A stretch of 64,000 nt of DNA from Virgibacillus halotolerans (lineage in GTDB: Bacteria > Bacillota > Bacilli > Bacillales > Amphibacillaceae). The notes below the pieces were generated by a model. That model did not search any database, was not told where the DNA came from, and saw only the letters and a program-made list of their open reading frames with translations. The DNA lies in the NCBI RefSeq assembly GCF_016908515.1, contig NZ_JAFBEA010000005.1, forward strand, positions 1-64,000. Reading direction: 5' to 3'. Of the stretch, positions 44,489 to 55,525 are shown in pieces (the stretch's first letter is position 1; each line of letters starts with the position of its first letter). Position numbers and translations under genes: made by a program.

Positions 44489-45862
44489 ATGTATGAAACA
44501 AAAACAGTCAGAGAAAAATTAAAGTTATTCAGTACTATTTTACTTCCGATTCTAGTTACGCAGGTCGGTATGTATTTAATGAACTTTTTTGATACAGTGA
44601 TGTCGGGCCGGGCTGGTGCTGAAGATTTAGCTGGTGTAGCAATCGGCTCAAGCCTCTGGGTACCCATTTTCACAGGTGTCAATGGTATTCTTTTGGCAAT
44701 CACGCCGATTATCGCACAACTAACAGGCGCAAAGGAAAATGACAAAGTGCCGAATAAAGTACAACAAGGGATTTATTTGGCTATAGGATTGGCGGTTATC
44801 ATTTTCTTTATTGGCTTCTTTGCACTGAATCCAATTTTACAAGCAATGGATTTAGATCCAGCTGTCCGTCATATCGCAAAATTTTATCTCGTTTCATTAA
44901 GTATTGGAATTATTCCTTTGTTTATTTTTAATACGATCCGCTGCTTTATTGATGCGTTGGGGCAAACCCGTATATCCATGCTGGTCATCTTAATTTCTTT
45001 GCCATTGAATATATGCCTTAACTACATATTTATTTTCGGCAAATTTGGGATCCCGGCATATGGTGGGATTGGGTCAGGAATTGCAACAGCGATTACGTAC
45101 TGGCTCATATGCTTTATTGCTGTTGGAATCGTTTATAAAATCCCCCCATTTCGGGAATTTAAGATCTTCTCCAATTGGGTGAAGCCTTCTTTACACGTTT
45201 GGTGGGAGCAATTGAAAATTGGGATTCCCATTGGTTTTGCTATCTTTTTTGAAACCAGTATTTTTTCAGCGGTAACGCTATTTATGAGCGTCTATAGCAC
45301 ATACACCATCGCCGCACACCAAGCGGCAATGAATTTTGCTACCTTATTGTATATGATCCCCTTAAGTGTGGGGATGGCGTTAACCATCACAGTTGGTTAT
45401 GAGGCTGGTGGCAAACGATTCCTCGACGCCCGCACCTATGGTTACATTGGAATCAGCAGTGGCATATTTGTCGCCGTGTTTGCTGGTCTTGTGCTATTTA
45501 TCTTTAATGATATTGTAGCAGGGTTATATAATTCAAATCCGGAAGTTATTGCGCTGACAAAACAATTTATCTATTTTGCCATATTTTATCAACTTGCAGA
45601 TGCCTTTGGCGCTCCGATACAGGGCGCATTGCGTGGCTATAAAGATGTGAATGTTACATTGATCGTGGCATTGGTCTCTTACTGGGTGATTGGGTTGCCA
45701 ACGGGGTGGATATTAGCAAATTATACCTCACTCGAGCCTTTTGGATATTGGGTCGGTATTATTGTTGGCTTAACTGTTGGTGCAGTGGCATTATTATGGC
45801 GCTTGCTATACCTACAGAAAAAGTATGCACGCATGAATACGAAAGCATCCGCACTGAAATAG
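44489..45862 (+). CDS. MATE-family multidrug/Na+ exporter
   Basis: A 457-residue transporter with 12 predicted helices in two similar halves: PILVTQVGMYLMNFFDTVMSG (the MATE N-terminal signature, with D39-type acidic residue) and the second-half equivalent around residues 240-290. MATE proteins export cationic drugs using Na+ or H+ gradients; the substrate here is unknown. AAAAGGAAG lies upstream of the ATG. Transcribed divergently from the MurG homologue. Confidence 0.92.
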   Translation: MYETKTVREKLKLFSTILLPILVTQVGMYLMNFFDTVMSGRAGAEDLAGVAIGSSLWVPIFTGVNGILLAITPIIAQLTGAKENDKVPNKVQQGIYLAIGLAVIIFFIGFFALNPILQAMDLDPAVRHIAKFYLVSLSIGIIPLFIFNTIRCFIDALGQTRISMLVILISLPLNICLNYIFIFGKFGIPAYGGIGSGIATAITYWLICFIAVGIVYKIPPFREFKIFSNWVKPSLHVWWEQLKIGIPIGFAIFFETSIFSAVTLFMSVYSTYTIAAHQAAMNFATLLYMIPLSVGMALTITVGYEAGGKRFLDARTYGYIGISSGIFVAVFAGLVLFIFNDIVAGLYNSNPEVIALTKQFIYFAIFYQLADAFGAPIQGALRGYKDVNVTLIVALVSYWVIGLPTGWILANYTSLEPFGYWVGIIVGLTVGAVALLWRLLYLQKKYARMNTKASALK

Positions 45863-45991
45863 TGTGGATGTTTTTTGCTTGGAAGTTATCGGTCTAAGCG
45901 TACATGGTCGGATACAGCATCTCCCCTCCTGCCAAAAATGTTTATATTTCCTTTATATGAGGAACATATTCACTAGAAGGAGCGCGATAAA

Positions 45992-47419
45992 ATGAGTAAC
46001 AATTTTGACCTTTATATAAACGGAAAATGGGTTACAACCAATGAAAAACTGGATGTATTAAATAAATACACACAGGGAGTGTATGCACAAGTTTCCAAGG
46101 CTAGCGAACGCGAAGTAGACCAGGCCATTGAAACAGCAGAAAACGCGTATAAAACAATGCAACTGTCCCCTTACAAACGCTATGAAATTTTAAATAAAGC
46201 AAAAGAACTTTTGCGTGCAAAGAAAGCGGAATTTGCGGAATCTATTATGATGGAAGCAGGTAAACCAATCAAACAGGCACAAACCGAAGTGGATCGATCC
46301 ATTCAAACACTGGAGGTTTCTGCAGAGGAAGCGAAACGAATTAGTGGGACCGGGATACCTGTAGAAGCTGCACCTGGTTCTGAAAACCGGATGGCGTTTA
46401 CCATTCGTGTTCCAGTCGGTATTGTTGGGGCGATCACCCCATTTAACTTTCCATTAAATCTCGTCGTTCATAAAATAGGGCCTGCACTTGCGGCGGGTAA
46501 TGCAGTGGTATTAAAGCCAGCAAGTGCCACTCCAGTAACTTCCTTACGCTTAGCAAAATTATTTGAAGAAGCTGGATTACCAGCAGGCTTATTAAACGTA
46601 ATTGTCGGTTCAGGTTCTACAGTTGGACAACAAATGCAACAGGATAAACGAATTTCCACCTATACCTTTACCGGGAGCGCCGAAGTTGGTCTGAAAATAA
46701 AACAAAATACGGGATTGAATAAACTAATCCTGGAGCTTGGAAATAACTCGCCCGTTATTGTGGATAAAGATGCGGATGTAGATAAAGCCGCGACAACACT
46801 TGCAGTGGCTGGTTTTTCTTATGCGGGACAAACCTGTATTACACCACAGCGATTGTATGTACATGCATCCATCAAAGCTAAATTCCAGGAAAAACTAGTC
46901 GCAGCAATGAAAGATTTAAAAGTCGGCGATCCTAGCGATGAAGACACCGTTGTCGGACCAATGATCACCGAGGACGACGCGAAGAGAGCGGAGCAATGGG
47001 TAAAAGAAGCGAAGCAGGCTGGTGCAAATGTAATCACTGGTGGCAAACGTCAAGGTGTAATGTTTTCACCCACAGTTATCACCGACGTAACAAAAGATAT
47101 GCGTGTTGTCTGTGATGAAGTCTTTGCACCGATTGTCAGTATTATTCCTTATCAGGATTTAGATGCTTGTATTAATGAACTAAACGAATCCCCTTATGGC
47201 TTGCAGGGTGGTATTTTCACGGAAAATCTAGACACAGCATTTTATGCAGCAAAAAATGTACAAGTCGGCGGATTAATCATCAACGATTCTTCCCAATATC
47301 GTGTTGATCTTATGCCATATGGTGGCGTCAAAGATAGCGGATCGGGTAAAGAAGGCCCTAAATATTCCATCGAGGATATGACGGAAGAGCGATTGATTGT
47401 GTTGAACTTGAATAAATAA
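45992..47419 (+). CDS. NAD(P)-dependent aldehyde dehydrogenase
   Basis: A 475-residue ALDH-superfamily enzyme that oxidises an aldehyde to the acid. The catalytic Cys is C282 (AGQTCITPQR), the general base E248 (LILELGNNSP) and the cofactor loop FTGSAEVG near 227-234. The usual ELGGN reads ELGNN here. N-terminal PFNFPLN and KPASATP blocks are intact. Specificity is unclear; lactaldehyde- or sulfoacetaldehyde-type enzymes are possibilities. AGAAGGAGCG precedes the ATG. Monocistronic with a terminator. Confidence 0.9.
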   Translation: MSNNFDLYINGKWVTTNEKLDVLNKYTQGVYAQVSKASEREVDQAIETAENAYKTMQLSPYKRYEILNKAKELLRAKKAEFAESIMMEAGKPIKQAQTEVDRSIQTLEVSAEEAKRISGTGIPVEAAPGSENRMAFTIRVPVGIVGAITPFNFPLNLVVHKIGPALAAGNAVVLKPASATPVTSLRLAKLFEEAGLPAGLLNVIVGSGSTVGQQMQQDKRISTYTFTGSAEVGLKIKQNTGLNKLILELGNNSPVIVDKDADVDKAATTLAVAGFSYAGQTCITPQRLYVHASIKAKFQEKLVAAMKDLKVGDPSDEDTVVGPMITEDDAKRAEQWVKEAKQAGANVITGGKRQGVMFSPTVITDVTKDMRVVCDEVFAPIVSIIPYQDLDACINELNESPYGLQGGIFTENLDTAFYAAKNVQVGGLIINDSSQYRVDLMPYGGVKDSGSGKEGPKYSIEDMTEERLIVLNLNK

Positions 47420-47484
47420 AAACATCTTTATGCAAAACAAACAAAGACACTAATTCTTGTGGGATTGCTAATGAGAACGTAACA

Positions 47485-47523
47485 AGGGGAGCACATATTT
47501 TTCACGATATGTGCTCCCCTTCT
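47485..47523 (+). terminator. Intrinsic terminator after the aldehyde dehydrogenase gene
   Basis: AAGGGGAGCACATAT/ATATGTGCTCCCCTT stem of 15 bp, loop 8 nt; the T-tract is short. Confidence 0.8.
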
Positions 47524-47569
47524 AAGTGGTTATTTATTTTGGCTTTTTCCCCAAAGATTGCAACTGCAT

Positions 47570-47812
47570 TGCGGGTTCCCTAAAAACTTTGTTGTTTTTG
47601 ACACAAATCTATAGATAGCGGCATAAGAGCATGTTGATTTCCGCTCCGGCCAGTCGCTTTCCGCGGGATTTTCAGCTGAGACTGCGCTAACTCGTCCCAC
47701 CATAAAGACTTGTTGCTTTTCCCGCTGGAGTCGACTGCCCTACGCTCCAATCAACGATCAAAATAGGGTCAACGGTATTTTATCTTTGCGTCGTAAGTGC
47801 AACTAAGACTCT
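47570..47812. repeat. Dispersed intergenic repeat, family B (copy 2)
   Basis: It shares GATTTCCGCT, CAGTCGCTTTCCGCGGG, GATTTTCAGCTG, TTTTCCCGCTGGAGTCGACT and GCTCCAATCAACGATCA with the reverse complement of 27330-27512. The middle (about 47690-47715) is diverged. Non-coding. Confidence 0.85.
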
Positions 47813-47857
47813 GATGGATCATCTGAACCAAGTTTTCTTTTTTAAAGCAATTGATAA

Positions 47858-48140
47858 ATGATATACCATTGCAAAATCACAATACTAGCGGAAGAAATAC
47901 ATGTAGACTCCTGCGGGAAAGCGAAGACGATGAGACCCCACAGCGAGCGTTCTTTGCGAGTGAGGCAGACTAAGTACGCCACGTCCTGTGGCAACGCCTG
48001 CACTAGCACTTCCTATGCGTCGAAGGCTCATCGCGAGCCCGCGGAAAGCGTAATGTATTTCTGTAGCGGTGGTATGTTACGTCGCAGTTTCTATCAACTG
48101 AGAGAATTAAAAGCAACAAAACGTACGAAAAGAGTTTTTA
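47858..48140. repeat. Dispersed intergenic repeat, family A (copy 4, long form)
   Basis: The longest copy: it includes GGAAGAAATACATG...TAATGTATTTCTG inverted ends, GGGAAAGCGAAGACGATGAG, a central 60-70 bp segment (ACGCCACGTCCTGTGGCAACG...) absent from copies 2 and 3, and the outer block CAGTTTCTATCAACTGAGAG. A reading frame through it (47858-48175) is a repeat artefact. It reaches to within a few bases of the nucleoside permease stop. Confidence 0.88.
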
Positions 48141-48145
48141 TTTTT

Positions 48146-49333
48146 TTACAAGAACAGACCTACAATGGTTGCTGATAGGATCGATGCTAGTGTTGCGCCA
48201 AGTAGCAATTTCATACCAAATCCTGAAACGCTAATCGCCTTTTCACTATCAATACCTTTAACCGTTCCAGCGATAATACCAATGGAGGAAAAGTTCGCAA
48301 AGCTTGTTAGGAAAACGGATACGATACCAATCGTTTTCTCTGACATGACACCAAGCATATCCTGAAATTCCAACATCGCAACAAACTCGTTAGTGACAAT
48401 CTTCGTTCCCATAACAGAGCCCGCCTGAATGACTTCACTAGGTGGAATACCCATTAACAAACCGAGTGGTGAAAGGATATAGCCAAGAATTTGCTGTAAG
48501 GATACACCAGCAAATACCAATTGAATGACCCAGTTTACTAATTCTAAAGAAGCGATAAATGCGATCAACATTGCTGCAACAATGAGCGCAATTTTCCCAC
48601 CTTCAAGTGCGCCATTTCCCATTGCTTCAAAAATACTTTTTTCATTCGAAATATCCTTCACATCCACATGATCTTTTTCTTTCGGAACCCGAACTGGTGC
48701 AATAAAAGAAGATACCATTAAAGCACTGAACATATTCAATGGTAATGCGACTAATACATACTGTGGTGGAAGCATTTGTATGTACGAACCAACAATAGCC
48801 GCGGAAACGGATCCCATTGCAGAAGCACTTACAATATATAAGCGATTATTATCCAAATGATGGAACTGTGATTTAATCGCTATTAATGCTTCCGATTGTC
48901 CAAAAAAGATACTGTTAACGGCATTAAATGACTCGACTTTCGGCAAACCGGTAATTTTTGAAATCAGTCCACCGACAAATTTAATAACAACAGGTAATAT
49001 TCTCAAATAAGTCAACACGGATAAAAGCGTAGCGAAAAAGATAATCAGCAAGAGCACATTAAAGAAGAATACGCCGCCTTCTCCAACCTCTATACCACCT
49101 ACGACGAAATTTATTCCTTCCATTCCAAATTCGATTAATTTATCAAAACCTGCAGATATACCATTTATTACAGCTTGACCTATTTTTGTCGTAAACATAA
49201 ACCATGTGATTAAGAGTTGTGCAACTAACATAATTCCAATGCCTTTATAATTGATATTTTTCTTATCATTCGACATTAAAAAGGACAGTCCAAAAACGAC
49301 GATAACAGCCAGAAGTCCAAGAAGTATACTCAC
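48146..49333 (-). CDS. Concentrative nucleoside transporter (NupC/NupG family)
   Basis: A 395-residue CNT-family nucleoside:cation symporter. The N-terminal domain, the central GQSEALIAIKSQ block (SIFFGQSEAL, residues about 145-155) and the C-terminal nucleoside-binding domain (GTKIVTNEFVAML, LTSFANFSSIGI) are all present. It takes up pyrimidine or purine nucleosides. GTG start with GGGAGG at 8 nt. Its 3' end abuts repeat A copy 4. It is followed (upstream side) by a purine permease gene on the same strand, so salvage functions are grouped. Confidence 0.9.
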   Translation of the reverse strand: MSILLGLLAVIVVFGLSFLMSNDKKNINYKGIGIMLVAQLLITWFMFTTKIGQAVINGISAGFDKLIEFGMEGINFVVGGIEVGEGGVFFFNVLLLIIFFATLLSVLTYLRILPVVIKFVGGLISKITGLPKVESFNAVNSIFFGQSEALIAIKSQFHHLDNNRLYIVSASAMGSVSAAIVGSYIQMLPPQYVLVALPLNMFSALMVSSFIAPVRVPKEKDHVDVKDISNEKSIFEAMGNGALEGGKIALIVAAMLIAFIASLELVNWVIQLVFAGVSLQQILGYILSPLGLLMGIPPSEVIQAGSVMGTKIVTNEFVAMLEFQDMLGVMSEKTIGIVSVFLTSFANFSSIGIIAGTVKGIDSEKAISVSGFGMKLLLGATLASILSATIVGLFL

Positions 49334-49495
49334 AGATGAAGCCTCCCTAATTGTTTGTAACGATTTTCATTTCCCTATTTCCATTGAGAATTATACCAAG
49401 TTGTCAGATGTCATTCAATTGATTATTTTTTCTAATTTCATTATATCTATTCCCTAAATCTACACCTTTAATATGATTTTGGAGAATAAAGTAAA

Positions 49496-49532
49496 AAATG
49501 AATGATCCTGTCAAGATCATTCATTTTTTATC
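49496..49532. terminator. Bidirectional terminator downstream of the purine permease
   Basis: AAAAATGAATGATC/GATCATTCATTTTTT stem with A and T tracts on both sides, between the purine permease 3' end and the nucleoside permease 5' region. Confidence 0.85.
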
Positions 49533-49536
49533 GATA

Positions 49537-49592
49537 AATTGAGACTTCATTCAGTCGGAGTTTTACTGCTCGTCAAACTGCGATAAACTTAT
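49537..49592. repeat. Short gene-end repeat, family D (copy 2)
   Basis: GAGACTTCATTCAGTCGGAG, GTTTTACTGC, GTCAAACTGCGATAAAC, matching copies at 3357 and 61220 at most positions. It ends 14 nt before the purine permease stop codon (on the other strand). Confidence 0.65.
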
Positions 49593-49605
49593 GATTTGCG
49601 AACAA

Positions 49606-50895
49606 TCAATGTGCCGGGAAAAAGATCATTTGTAACACGAAAATTACGCCAAATACATATAAAATCCAATGCACATCTTTTCCCTTTCCACTCACCAATT
49701 TTAATAGTGGATATGTAATAAAGCCGATCGATATACCTGTAGCAATACTCGATGTTAATGGCATGGTCAGGATAATTGCGAACGCAGGAAAAGCCTCATC
49801 AAATGATTTCCAATCAATTCGCGCCAACCCATGCATCATAAAGCATCCTACAATAATTAAAACAGGAGCCGTAATTGCGGGAATATCAGCAATTGCTCCG
49901 ATAATCGGTGTAAAGAAAATAGATAATGCAAACAGACATGCGACAACAACGGATGTGAACCCTGTTCTTCCTCCGGCAGCAACCCCTGATGTGGATTCTA
50001 CATATGCTGTTGACGGGCTTGTACCAAACATGGAACCGACCGTCGTTGCAGTTGCGTCTGCTAATAATGCCGACTTTGCACGTGGCAGGTTACCATTTTT
50101 CATAAATCCTGCCTGTTCAGCAACACCAATCAATGTACCTGTCGTATCGAACATGGTTACTAACAGAAAAGCAAATACAACCGTGTACAGACTGTTTGAA
50201 AACACACCACCGATATCCATATCAAAAAAGACTGGGCTGGGTGGAGCAGACATAAATCCTTCAAACTGTAAATGACCAGTAAAAAAAGAAATGATTCCTG
50301 TTGCGAGCATTCCTAAGAATAATGCCCCCCTTATATTCCAAACATAAAGGATTAATGTAATAAATAGTCCTGCAATAGTTAATAATGTCATCGGCTCATG
50401 TAAATCACCGAAGCCAACGATGTTTGCTTCATTCGGTACAACAATCCCCGACATCCTCAATCCTAGAAAGGCAATAAATAAACCAATACCAGACGTAATA
50501 CCAAATTTTAAAGCAGGAGGAATTGCACCAATTAGCGTTTCTCGTAATTTCGTAAGACTTAAGAGAATAAAAATAATACCTGCTAAGAATACAGTTCCAA
50601 AAACAATCTGATAGGATAAACCTTGTGTAGCAACGACACTAGCAAAGTACGCATTCAATCCCATACCAGGTGCAATAGCAATCGGATAATTCGCAAATAG
50701 CGCCATACAAAGTGTACCAATTACTGCTGAGATAACTGTCGCCATAAACACTTGATCAAATGGGACACCAGCAGCACTTAATATTGCAGGGTTTACCACT
50801 ATAATATAAACCATTGTAAGAAACGTTGTAACACCTGCTACAAACTCGGTTCGTATATTTGTCTTATTTTGTTTCATTTTAAAGAATTTATCCAT
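49606..50895 (-). CDS. Purine permease, AzgA/PbuG-type (NCS2)
   Basis: A 429-residue permease with 12-14 helices. Family blocks: EFVAGVTTFLTMVYIIVVNP at the N-terminus, NYPIAIAPGMGLNAYFA and the TSPSTAYVESTSGVAAGGRTG signature seen here as SPSTAYVESTSGVAAGGR. B. subtilis PbuG and PbuO, of this family, take up hypoxanthine, guanine or adenine. The ATG at 50895 is preceded by AAAGTGG; a TTG one codon upstream is an alternative. No purine riboswitch is recognisable in the 200-nt leader. Confidence 0.9.
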   Translation of the reverse strand: MDKFFKMKQNKTNIRTEFVAGVTTFLTMVYIIVVNPAILSAAGVPFDQVFMATVISAVIGTLCMALFANYPIAIAPGMGLNAYFASVVATQGLSYQIVFGTVFLAGIIFILLSLTKLRETLIGAIPPALKFGITSGIGLFIAFLGLRMSGIVVPNEANIVGFGDLHEPMTLLTIAGLFITLILYVWNIRGALFLGMLATGIISFFTGHLQFEGFMSAPPSPVFFDMDIGGVFSNSLYTVVFAFLLVTMFDTTGTLIGVAEQAGFMKNGNLPRAKSALLADATATTVGSMFGTSPSTAYVESTSGVAAGGRTGFTSVVVACLFALSIFFTPIIGAIADIPAITAPVLIIVGCFMMHGLARIDWKSFDEAFPAFAIILTMPLTSSIATGISIGFITYPLLKLVSGKGKDVHWILYVFGVIFVLQMIFFPAH

Positions 50896-50936
50896 CAAAA
50901 CGACCCACTTTCCATATTATCAAATCAACCATATCT

Positions 50937-50965
50937 ATATTATTCGCTTTTAAATGATTTTGCAA
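50937..50965 (-). promoter_or_regulatory. SigA-type promoter of the purine permease gene
   Basis: TTGCAA (50960-50965) and TAATAT (50937-50942) on the minus strand with a 17-nt spacer, about 42 nt upstream of the start codon. Confidence 0.6.
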
Positions 50966-51056
50966 TCATGAAAAATAGAATGTAAGCAATATATTTGCTT
51001 ATGCAAGTCATTATTGCTCAGTAAGCACCTTCTCTTATATTTTCTCAATAACAAAT

Positions 51057-51093
51057 AAGCCCCGCTTTGACTTCCATCAAAACGAGGCTTACT
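51057..51093 (-). terminator. Intrinsic terminator after odhB
   Basis: AAGCCTCGTTTTGA/TCAAAGCGGGGCTT stem (with G-U pairs) after the odhB stop; the following T-tract on the minus strand is moderate. Confidence 0.75.
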
Positions 51094-51103
51094 ATTTTTT
51101 GGT

Positions 51104-52363
51104 TTAACCTTCTAGCAATAAATCGTATGGGTCTTCCAGTAATTGTTTGATGCGAACAAGGAATTTAACAGCCCCTGCGCCATCCACAATACGATGGTCA
51201 TAAGACAATGCCAAATACATCATTGGACGAACTTCAATCGAATCATCCGGCATAACCATGGCACGTTTTTGAATATTATGCATGCCAAGGATACCTACTT
51301 GTGGTGAGTTAAGAATTGGTGTCGATAACATCGATCCAAATGTACCACCATTCGTAATTGTAAACGTACCGCCCTGTAAATCGTTCATTTGCAATTTATT
51401 ATCTTTTGCTTTTGTTCCCAGATTAGCAATCTCGCGTTCTACACCTGCAAAATCCAAACGGTCTGCATCACGGACAACAGGTACAACTAGTCCCTCATCT
51501 GTCGAAACGGCAATACCGATATCGTAAAATTTCTTCAATACCAGTTCTTTATCTTGAATTTCCGCATTTAACAATGGGAATTCTTTCAGTGCACCAACAA
51601 CTGCTTTCGTAAAGAATGACATAAAGCCTAGTTTTACACCATGCTTATCAATGAACTTTTCCTTTCGTTCACTACGAAGTTTCATCACAGCAGTCATATC
51701 CACTTCGTTAAATGTTGTCAGCATCGCAGTTTCGTGTTGAACATTCACAAGGTTTTTCGCAATCGTTTGGCGACGGCGTGTCATTTTCACACGTTCAACC
51801 GGTTTGCTGAATTCCGTTGCCTCAGGTGCTTTGCTTTCTTCCTGTTTAGCAGGTTTTGCTTCTTTCTTGTCATTGATACCTTTTGCTGTAGCTTCTACAT
51901 CCTCTGGACGAATTCGACCCAATGGATCGCGTGGGCTGACCGTATTTATATCAATGTTAAGTTCCCGTGCACGCTTTCTCGCTGCAGGTGATGCAACAAC
52001 ATCAACCGAATTATCGCTACTCGTTTCTGTTGTTTCTTCCTGTTTAGCCGGCGCCTCTTGCTTCTCTTCAGTTGGCGTTTCTTTTGGTTCTTCTTTTGGT
52101 TCTTCCGAAGCATCACCACCAGCTTCTCCATTTTCATCTATTTTACCAATGACATCGCCTACTTCAACGTCGACGCCTTCTTCACTTACGATTTCAGTGA
52201 TAACTCCAGCGTAATCTGAATTAACTTCAACGTTTACTTTATCCGTTTCCAATTCAACAACTGGATCACCTTTTTCAATTTTGTCACCTTTTTTAACTAA
52301 CCATTCAGCAATTGTTCCTTCAGTAATAGATTCTGCTAGCTCTGGAATCTTAATTTCTTTCAC
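51104..52363 (-). CDS. odhB: Dihydrolipoyl succinyltransferase, E2 of 2-oxoglutarate dehydrogenase
   Basis: A 419-residue core enzyme of the TCA-cycle complex that transfers the succinyl group to CoA. The lipoyl domain (1-75) carries the lipoylated K42 in ETDKVNV. An Ala/Pro/Glu-rich linker (about 80-120) precedes the E1/E3-binding peripheral domain ([15 protein letters not shown]) and the catalytic domain with [13 protein letters not shown] near the C-terminus. GTG start with AAGGAGG at 8 nt; it overlaps the odhA end by 14 nt, indicating coupled translation. Confidence 0.95.
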   Translation of the reverse strand: MKEIKIPELAESITEGTIAEWLVKKGDKIEKGDPVVELETDKVNVEVNSDYAGVITEIVSEEGVDVEVGDVIGKIDENGEAGGDASEEPKEEPKETPTEEKQEAPAKQEETTETSSDNSVDVVASPAARKRARELNIDINTVSPRDPLGRIRPEDVEATAKGINDKKEAKPAKQEESKAPEATEFSKPVERVKMTRRRQTIAKNLVNVQHETAMLTTFNEVDMTAVMKLRSERKEKFIDKHGVKLGFMSFFTKAVVGALKEFPLLNAEIQDKELVLKKFYDIGIAVSTDEGLVVPVVRDADRLDFAGVEREIANLGTKAKDNKLQMNDLQGGTFTITNGGTFGSMLSTPILNSPQVGILGMHNIQKRAMVMPDDSIEVRPMMYLALSYDHRIVDGAGAVKFLVRIKQLLEDPYDLLLEG

Positions 52364-55211
52364 TGGAATTTCCTCCTTTTGACGGGTTTATTGCAGCTTG
52401 TACAAGCTCATTCTGTTCTGTTTTATGGACGTTCGGCACACCAACTGCTGGTGATGAACGGTCAGGTCGACCAATATAACGTAATGTCTGACCTTCTTGT
52501 AGGAGATCACTTAAATAATCCTCAACAAAGGTCCATGCACCCATGTTTTGTGGTTCTTCTTGTACCCAAACGATCTCTTCCAAGTTCGGTAGTTCTTTTA
52601 GTACTTTTTCTAAAGTCTTTTTAGGAAATGGATAAATTTGTTCCAATCTTACTGCACGAAGCCAATCTAATTTTTCCTCAGATTCATCAATGGCCTCTTC
52701 AATATCAACCATTACCTTTCCGCTGCCAATAAGTAAGCGTGTTGCATTTTTCTTACTCACTTTTAAAAGCGGTTGGTCACGTAAAGGTTGGAACTTCCCT
52801 TCCGTAAATTCCTTCGCTGCCGATGCGACACGTTGATTACGCAATAAACTTTTCGGTGTCATTAATATCAGTGGTCTAGCCTCTTCACGTCCGCGCATTG
52901 CAGCTTGTCGGCGCATTAAATGGAAGAATTGTGCAGACGATGTAACGTTTGCAACGATCCAGTTATTTTCTGCAGCACTTTGTAAATATCTTTCCAAACG
53001 GGCACTGGAATGTTCCGGACCTTGACCTTCATAACCATGTGGTAATAACATTACCATGTTAGACTTCTCGCCCCATTTAGCACGGGATGCAGCGATAAAT
53101 TGATCAAAAATAACTTGACCTGCGTTCGCAAAATCACCAAACTGCGCCTCCCAAATCACCAATGTATTTGGTGACTCTACACTGTATCCATATTCAAATC
53201 CTAATACGCCAGCCTCTGATAGTGGGCTGTTACGAATATCGAAGGATGCTTTTGAACCTTCGATCCCATGCATTGGACTATATTTTTTATTTGTATCTAT
53301 ATCGTGTAATACGAGATGGCGATGCGCGAAGGTACCTCTTTCCGTATCCTGACCTGTTAGTCGAATCGGAATACCATCATTGATAATAGATGCGTATGCT
53401 AACGCTTCACCTGCGCCCCAGTCAGCTTTATTACCTTCTTCTAAAACATCTTTACGACGATTTAAGATCTTTTCCAGTTTTTTGAAGGCATTAAATCCTT
53501 CCGGCCGGTTTAATAGATTACTATTTAATCTTTTTAATGTGTCCAGGTCGACTGTTGTTTCAAATTGATCCAAACCGTTAGCCAATACGCTTGGCATATT
53601 AGGTGAATCAACTTGACCTGTATCATTCTCTTTCATACTATCATATATTTGGCGTAAACCATCTTCCACATGATCAATGATTTGCTTAAACTCATCCTTT
53701 TCAATAACTGCTTTATCTTCAAGTTCTTTCGCAAATACATTGGCTGCAGATGGATGTTTATCAATATCCTGATATAATTTTGGTTGCGTTGTTCTCGGTT
53801 CATCCATCTCATTGTGACCATAACGACGGTAGCCAACCAAATCAATTAAAAAGTCTTTGTTAAATTTCTGGCGGTAATCATAGGCAATCTTTATTGCTGA
53901 TATACATGCGATCGGATCATCTGCATTCACATGAATGATTGGTATTTCAAAACCTTTTGCCAGATCACTCGCATACCGCGTTGAACGACCATCTTCCTGA
54001 TTGGTTGTATAACCAACAAGATTATTTGCAATAATATGCAATGTGCCACCAGTGTTATATCCCGGTAGACCGCTTAAGTTTAACGTTTCGGCGACCACGC
54101 CTTCCCCGATAAAAGCAGCATCTCCATGAATTAATACAGGAATTGCTGTGTTTTTATCTTGCTCAGGGTATCCGTTTGCAGCTCTATTATCCTGGGCTGC
54201 CCGGGCAAAACCTTCGACAACTGGATTTACAAATTCCAAATGCGATGGATTATGCGCTAAAATAATACGTGTCGTTGTTTCATCATTATATTTAACATCT
54301 TTCGTTGCTCCAAAGTGATATTTCACATCACCTGTCCATCCATAGTTAATCCCCATGGATCCTTCAGAAGGCATCAATTCCTTATCCGGAGAATGATGGA
54401 ATTCAGAAAATATTTTATCGTAAGGTTTTCCCAACACATGTGCCAATACCGATAGCCGACCACGGTGGGCCATTCCCATCATGATGTTCTCGATTTTGTC
54501 AGATGTTGCATATTTAACAATTTGATCTAGCATTGGAACCATTGCTTCTAGCCCTTCAATGGAAAAACGCTTTTGACCAACAAATGTCTTTTGCAGGAAG
54601 CCTTCAAATCCTTCGACATGTGCCAGACGCTCCAGTAACTGCTTCTTCTCTTCATCTGTTAACGAAAGACGCGCTTCACCTGCTTCGATTAATTCCAATA
54701 ACCATTTACGTTCGTCATCATTGTTCACATGATCATATTCAAATGTAATTGTACCCGAATAATATTTCTTCAGTTCCTTGATTACATCCAAACCATTTTC
54801 GATATGACTTGGCGCATTTTCCCATAACCATGACGCCGGCATGTCCTTTAAATCATCATCCATTAATCCATAGGCCATCGGATTAACCAAATCAGATTCT
54901 CTTTCTTTCAGACGACCTACAGGGTAAATATCCGCCTCTAAATGCCCATAACGACGAATAGCCTCAACAAGTTTCATTGCAGAGGTCAGTTTTTTAATAT
55001 CATTTATTGAATTTGTTTGGGTTGTTACCTGGATTGATTCTCCTTGGCTTAACCATTCCGGTGCACCATGTTGATCGAACATTTCCTTAATAGATGGATC
55101 AACTGCTGCCGGATCACTTTTGTATAAATCATATTGTTCTTCCACATACCCCATGTTTGGACCATAAAACTGTCCCCAGAATCTTTCTTTAGATTCTTCA
55201 TTCTGTGCCAC
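52350..55211 (-). CDS. odhA: 2-oxoglutarate dehydrogenase E1 component
   Basis: A 953-residue thiamine-diphosphate enzyme that decarboxylates 2-oxoglutarate and passes the succinyl group to OdhB. TPP-domain blocks are visible: [30 protein letters not shown] (pyrophosphate/Mg site) and in the second half [23 protein letters not shown]-type segment. The GTG at 55211 was chosen because GGGGGT lies 7 nt upstream and it gives the usual short N-terminus ahead of FYGPNMGY; an ATG at 55226 lacks a ribosome binding site. Confidence 0.95.
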   Translation of the reverse strand: MAQNEESKERFWGQFYGPNMGYVEEQYDLYKSDPAAVDPSIKEMFDQHGAPEWLSQGESIQVTTQTNSINDIKKLTSAMKLVEAIRRYGHLEADIYPVGRLKERESDLVNPMAYGLMDDDLKDMPASWLWENAPSHIENGLDVIKELKKYYSGTITFEYDHVNNDDERKWLLELIEAGEARLSLTDEEKKQLLERLAHVEGFEGFLQKTFVGQKRFSIEGLEAMVPMLDQIVKYATSDKIENIMMGMAHRGRLSVLAHVLGKPYDKIFSEFHHSPDKELMPSEGSMGINYGWTGDVKYHFGATKDVKYNDETTTRIILAHNPSHLEFVNPVVEGFARAAQDNRAANGYPEQDKNTAIPVLIHGDAAFIGEGVVAETLNLSGLPGYNTGGTLHIIANNLVGYTTNQEDGRSTRYASDLAKGFEIPIIHVNADDPIACISAIKIAYDYRQKFNKDFLIDLVGYRRYGHNEMDEPRTTQPKLYQDIDKHPSAANVFAKELEDKAVIEKDEFKQIIDHVEDGLRQIYDSMKENDTGQVDSPNMPSVLANGLDQFETTVDLDTLKRLNSNLLNRPEGFNAFKKLEKILNRRKDVLEEGNKADWGAGEALAYASIINDGIPIRLTGQDTERGTFAHRHLVLHDIDTNKKYSPMHGIEGSKASFDIRNSPLSEAGVLGFEYGYSVESPNTLVIWEAQFGDFANAGQVIFDQFIAASRAKWGEKSNMVMLLPHGYEGQGPEHSSARLERYLQSAAENNWIVANVTSSAQFFHLMRRQAAMRGREEARPLILMTPKSLLRNQRVASAAKEFTEGKFQPLRDQPLLKVSKKNATRLLIGSGKVMVDIEEAIDESEEKLDWLRAVRLEQIYPFPKKTLEKVLKELPNLEEIVWVQEEPQNMGAWTFVEDYLSDLLQEGQTLRYIGRPDRSSPAVGVPNVHKTEQNELVQAAINPSKGGNSSERN

Positions 55212-55439
55212 GTTTGATACCCCCATTAGATGTTAACTGCTTCCGCTGTAAAAACGGTTTAAAATAGTTCATTTCCATTATAGGACCCACATACATCTTC
55301 ATCAACTAATATACCCTATTTTAAGAAGTGAAACAATATATGTGCCGGCTTTTCCGTTTAAAATGCCCTTATTAATTGCGACTGAATTTTCCGCCTTTAT
55401 TTTTCAAGACGTTTTTTGCTTATAATATAGCTTGAATGG

Positions 55440-55468
55440 TTCACATTAAGTCATAAATCCGTTATAAT
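55440..55468 (+). promoter_or_regulatory. SigA-type promoter upstream of the 33-residue ORF
   Basis: TTCACA (55440-55445) and TATAAT (55463-55468), spacer 17 nt, about 57 nt upstream of the start codon. Confidence 0.7.
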
Positions 55469-55525
55469 AGGGGCATTAATCAAATGTACGCTTTTTACAT
55501 ACAGAATCATGAGGAGGATATTCAT

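Noticed and set aside
47858-48175. 105-codon reading frame on the plus strand
   Set aside because: It lies almost wholly within repeat A copy 4, has no ribosome binding site and overlaps the nucleoside permease end.
50896-51050. Purine riboswitch upstream of the purine permease
   Set aside because: I looked for the conserved purine aptamer blocks on the minus strand and found none.
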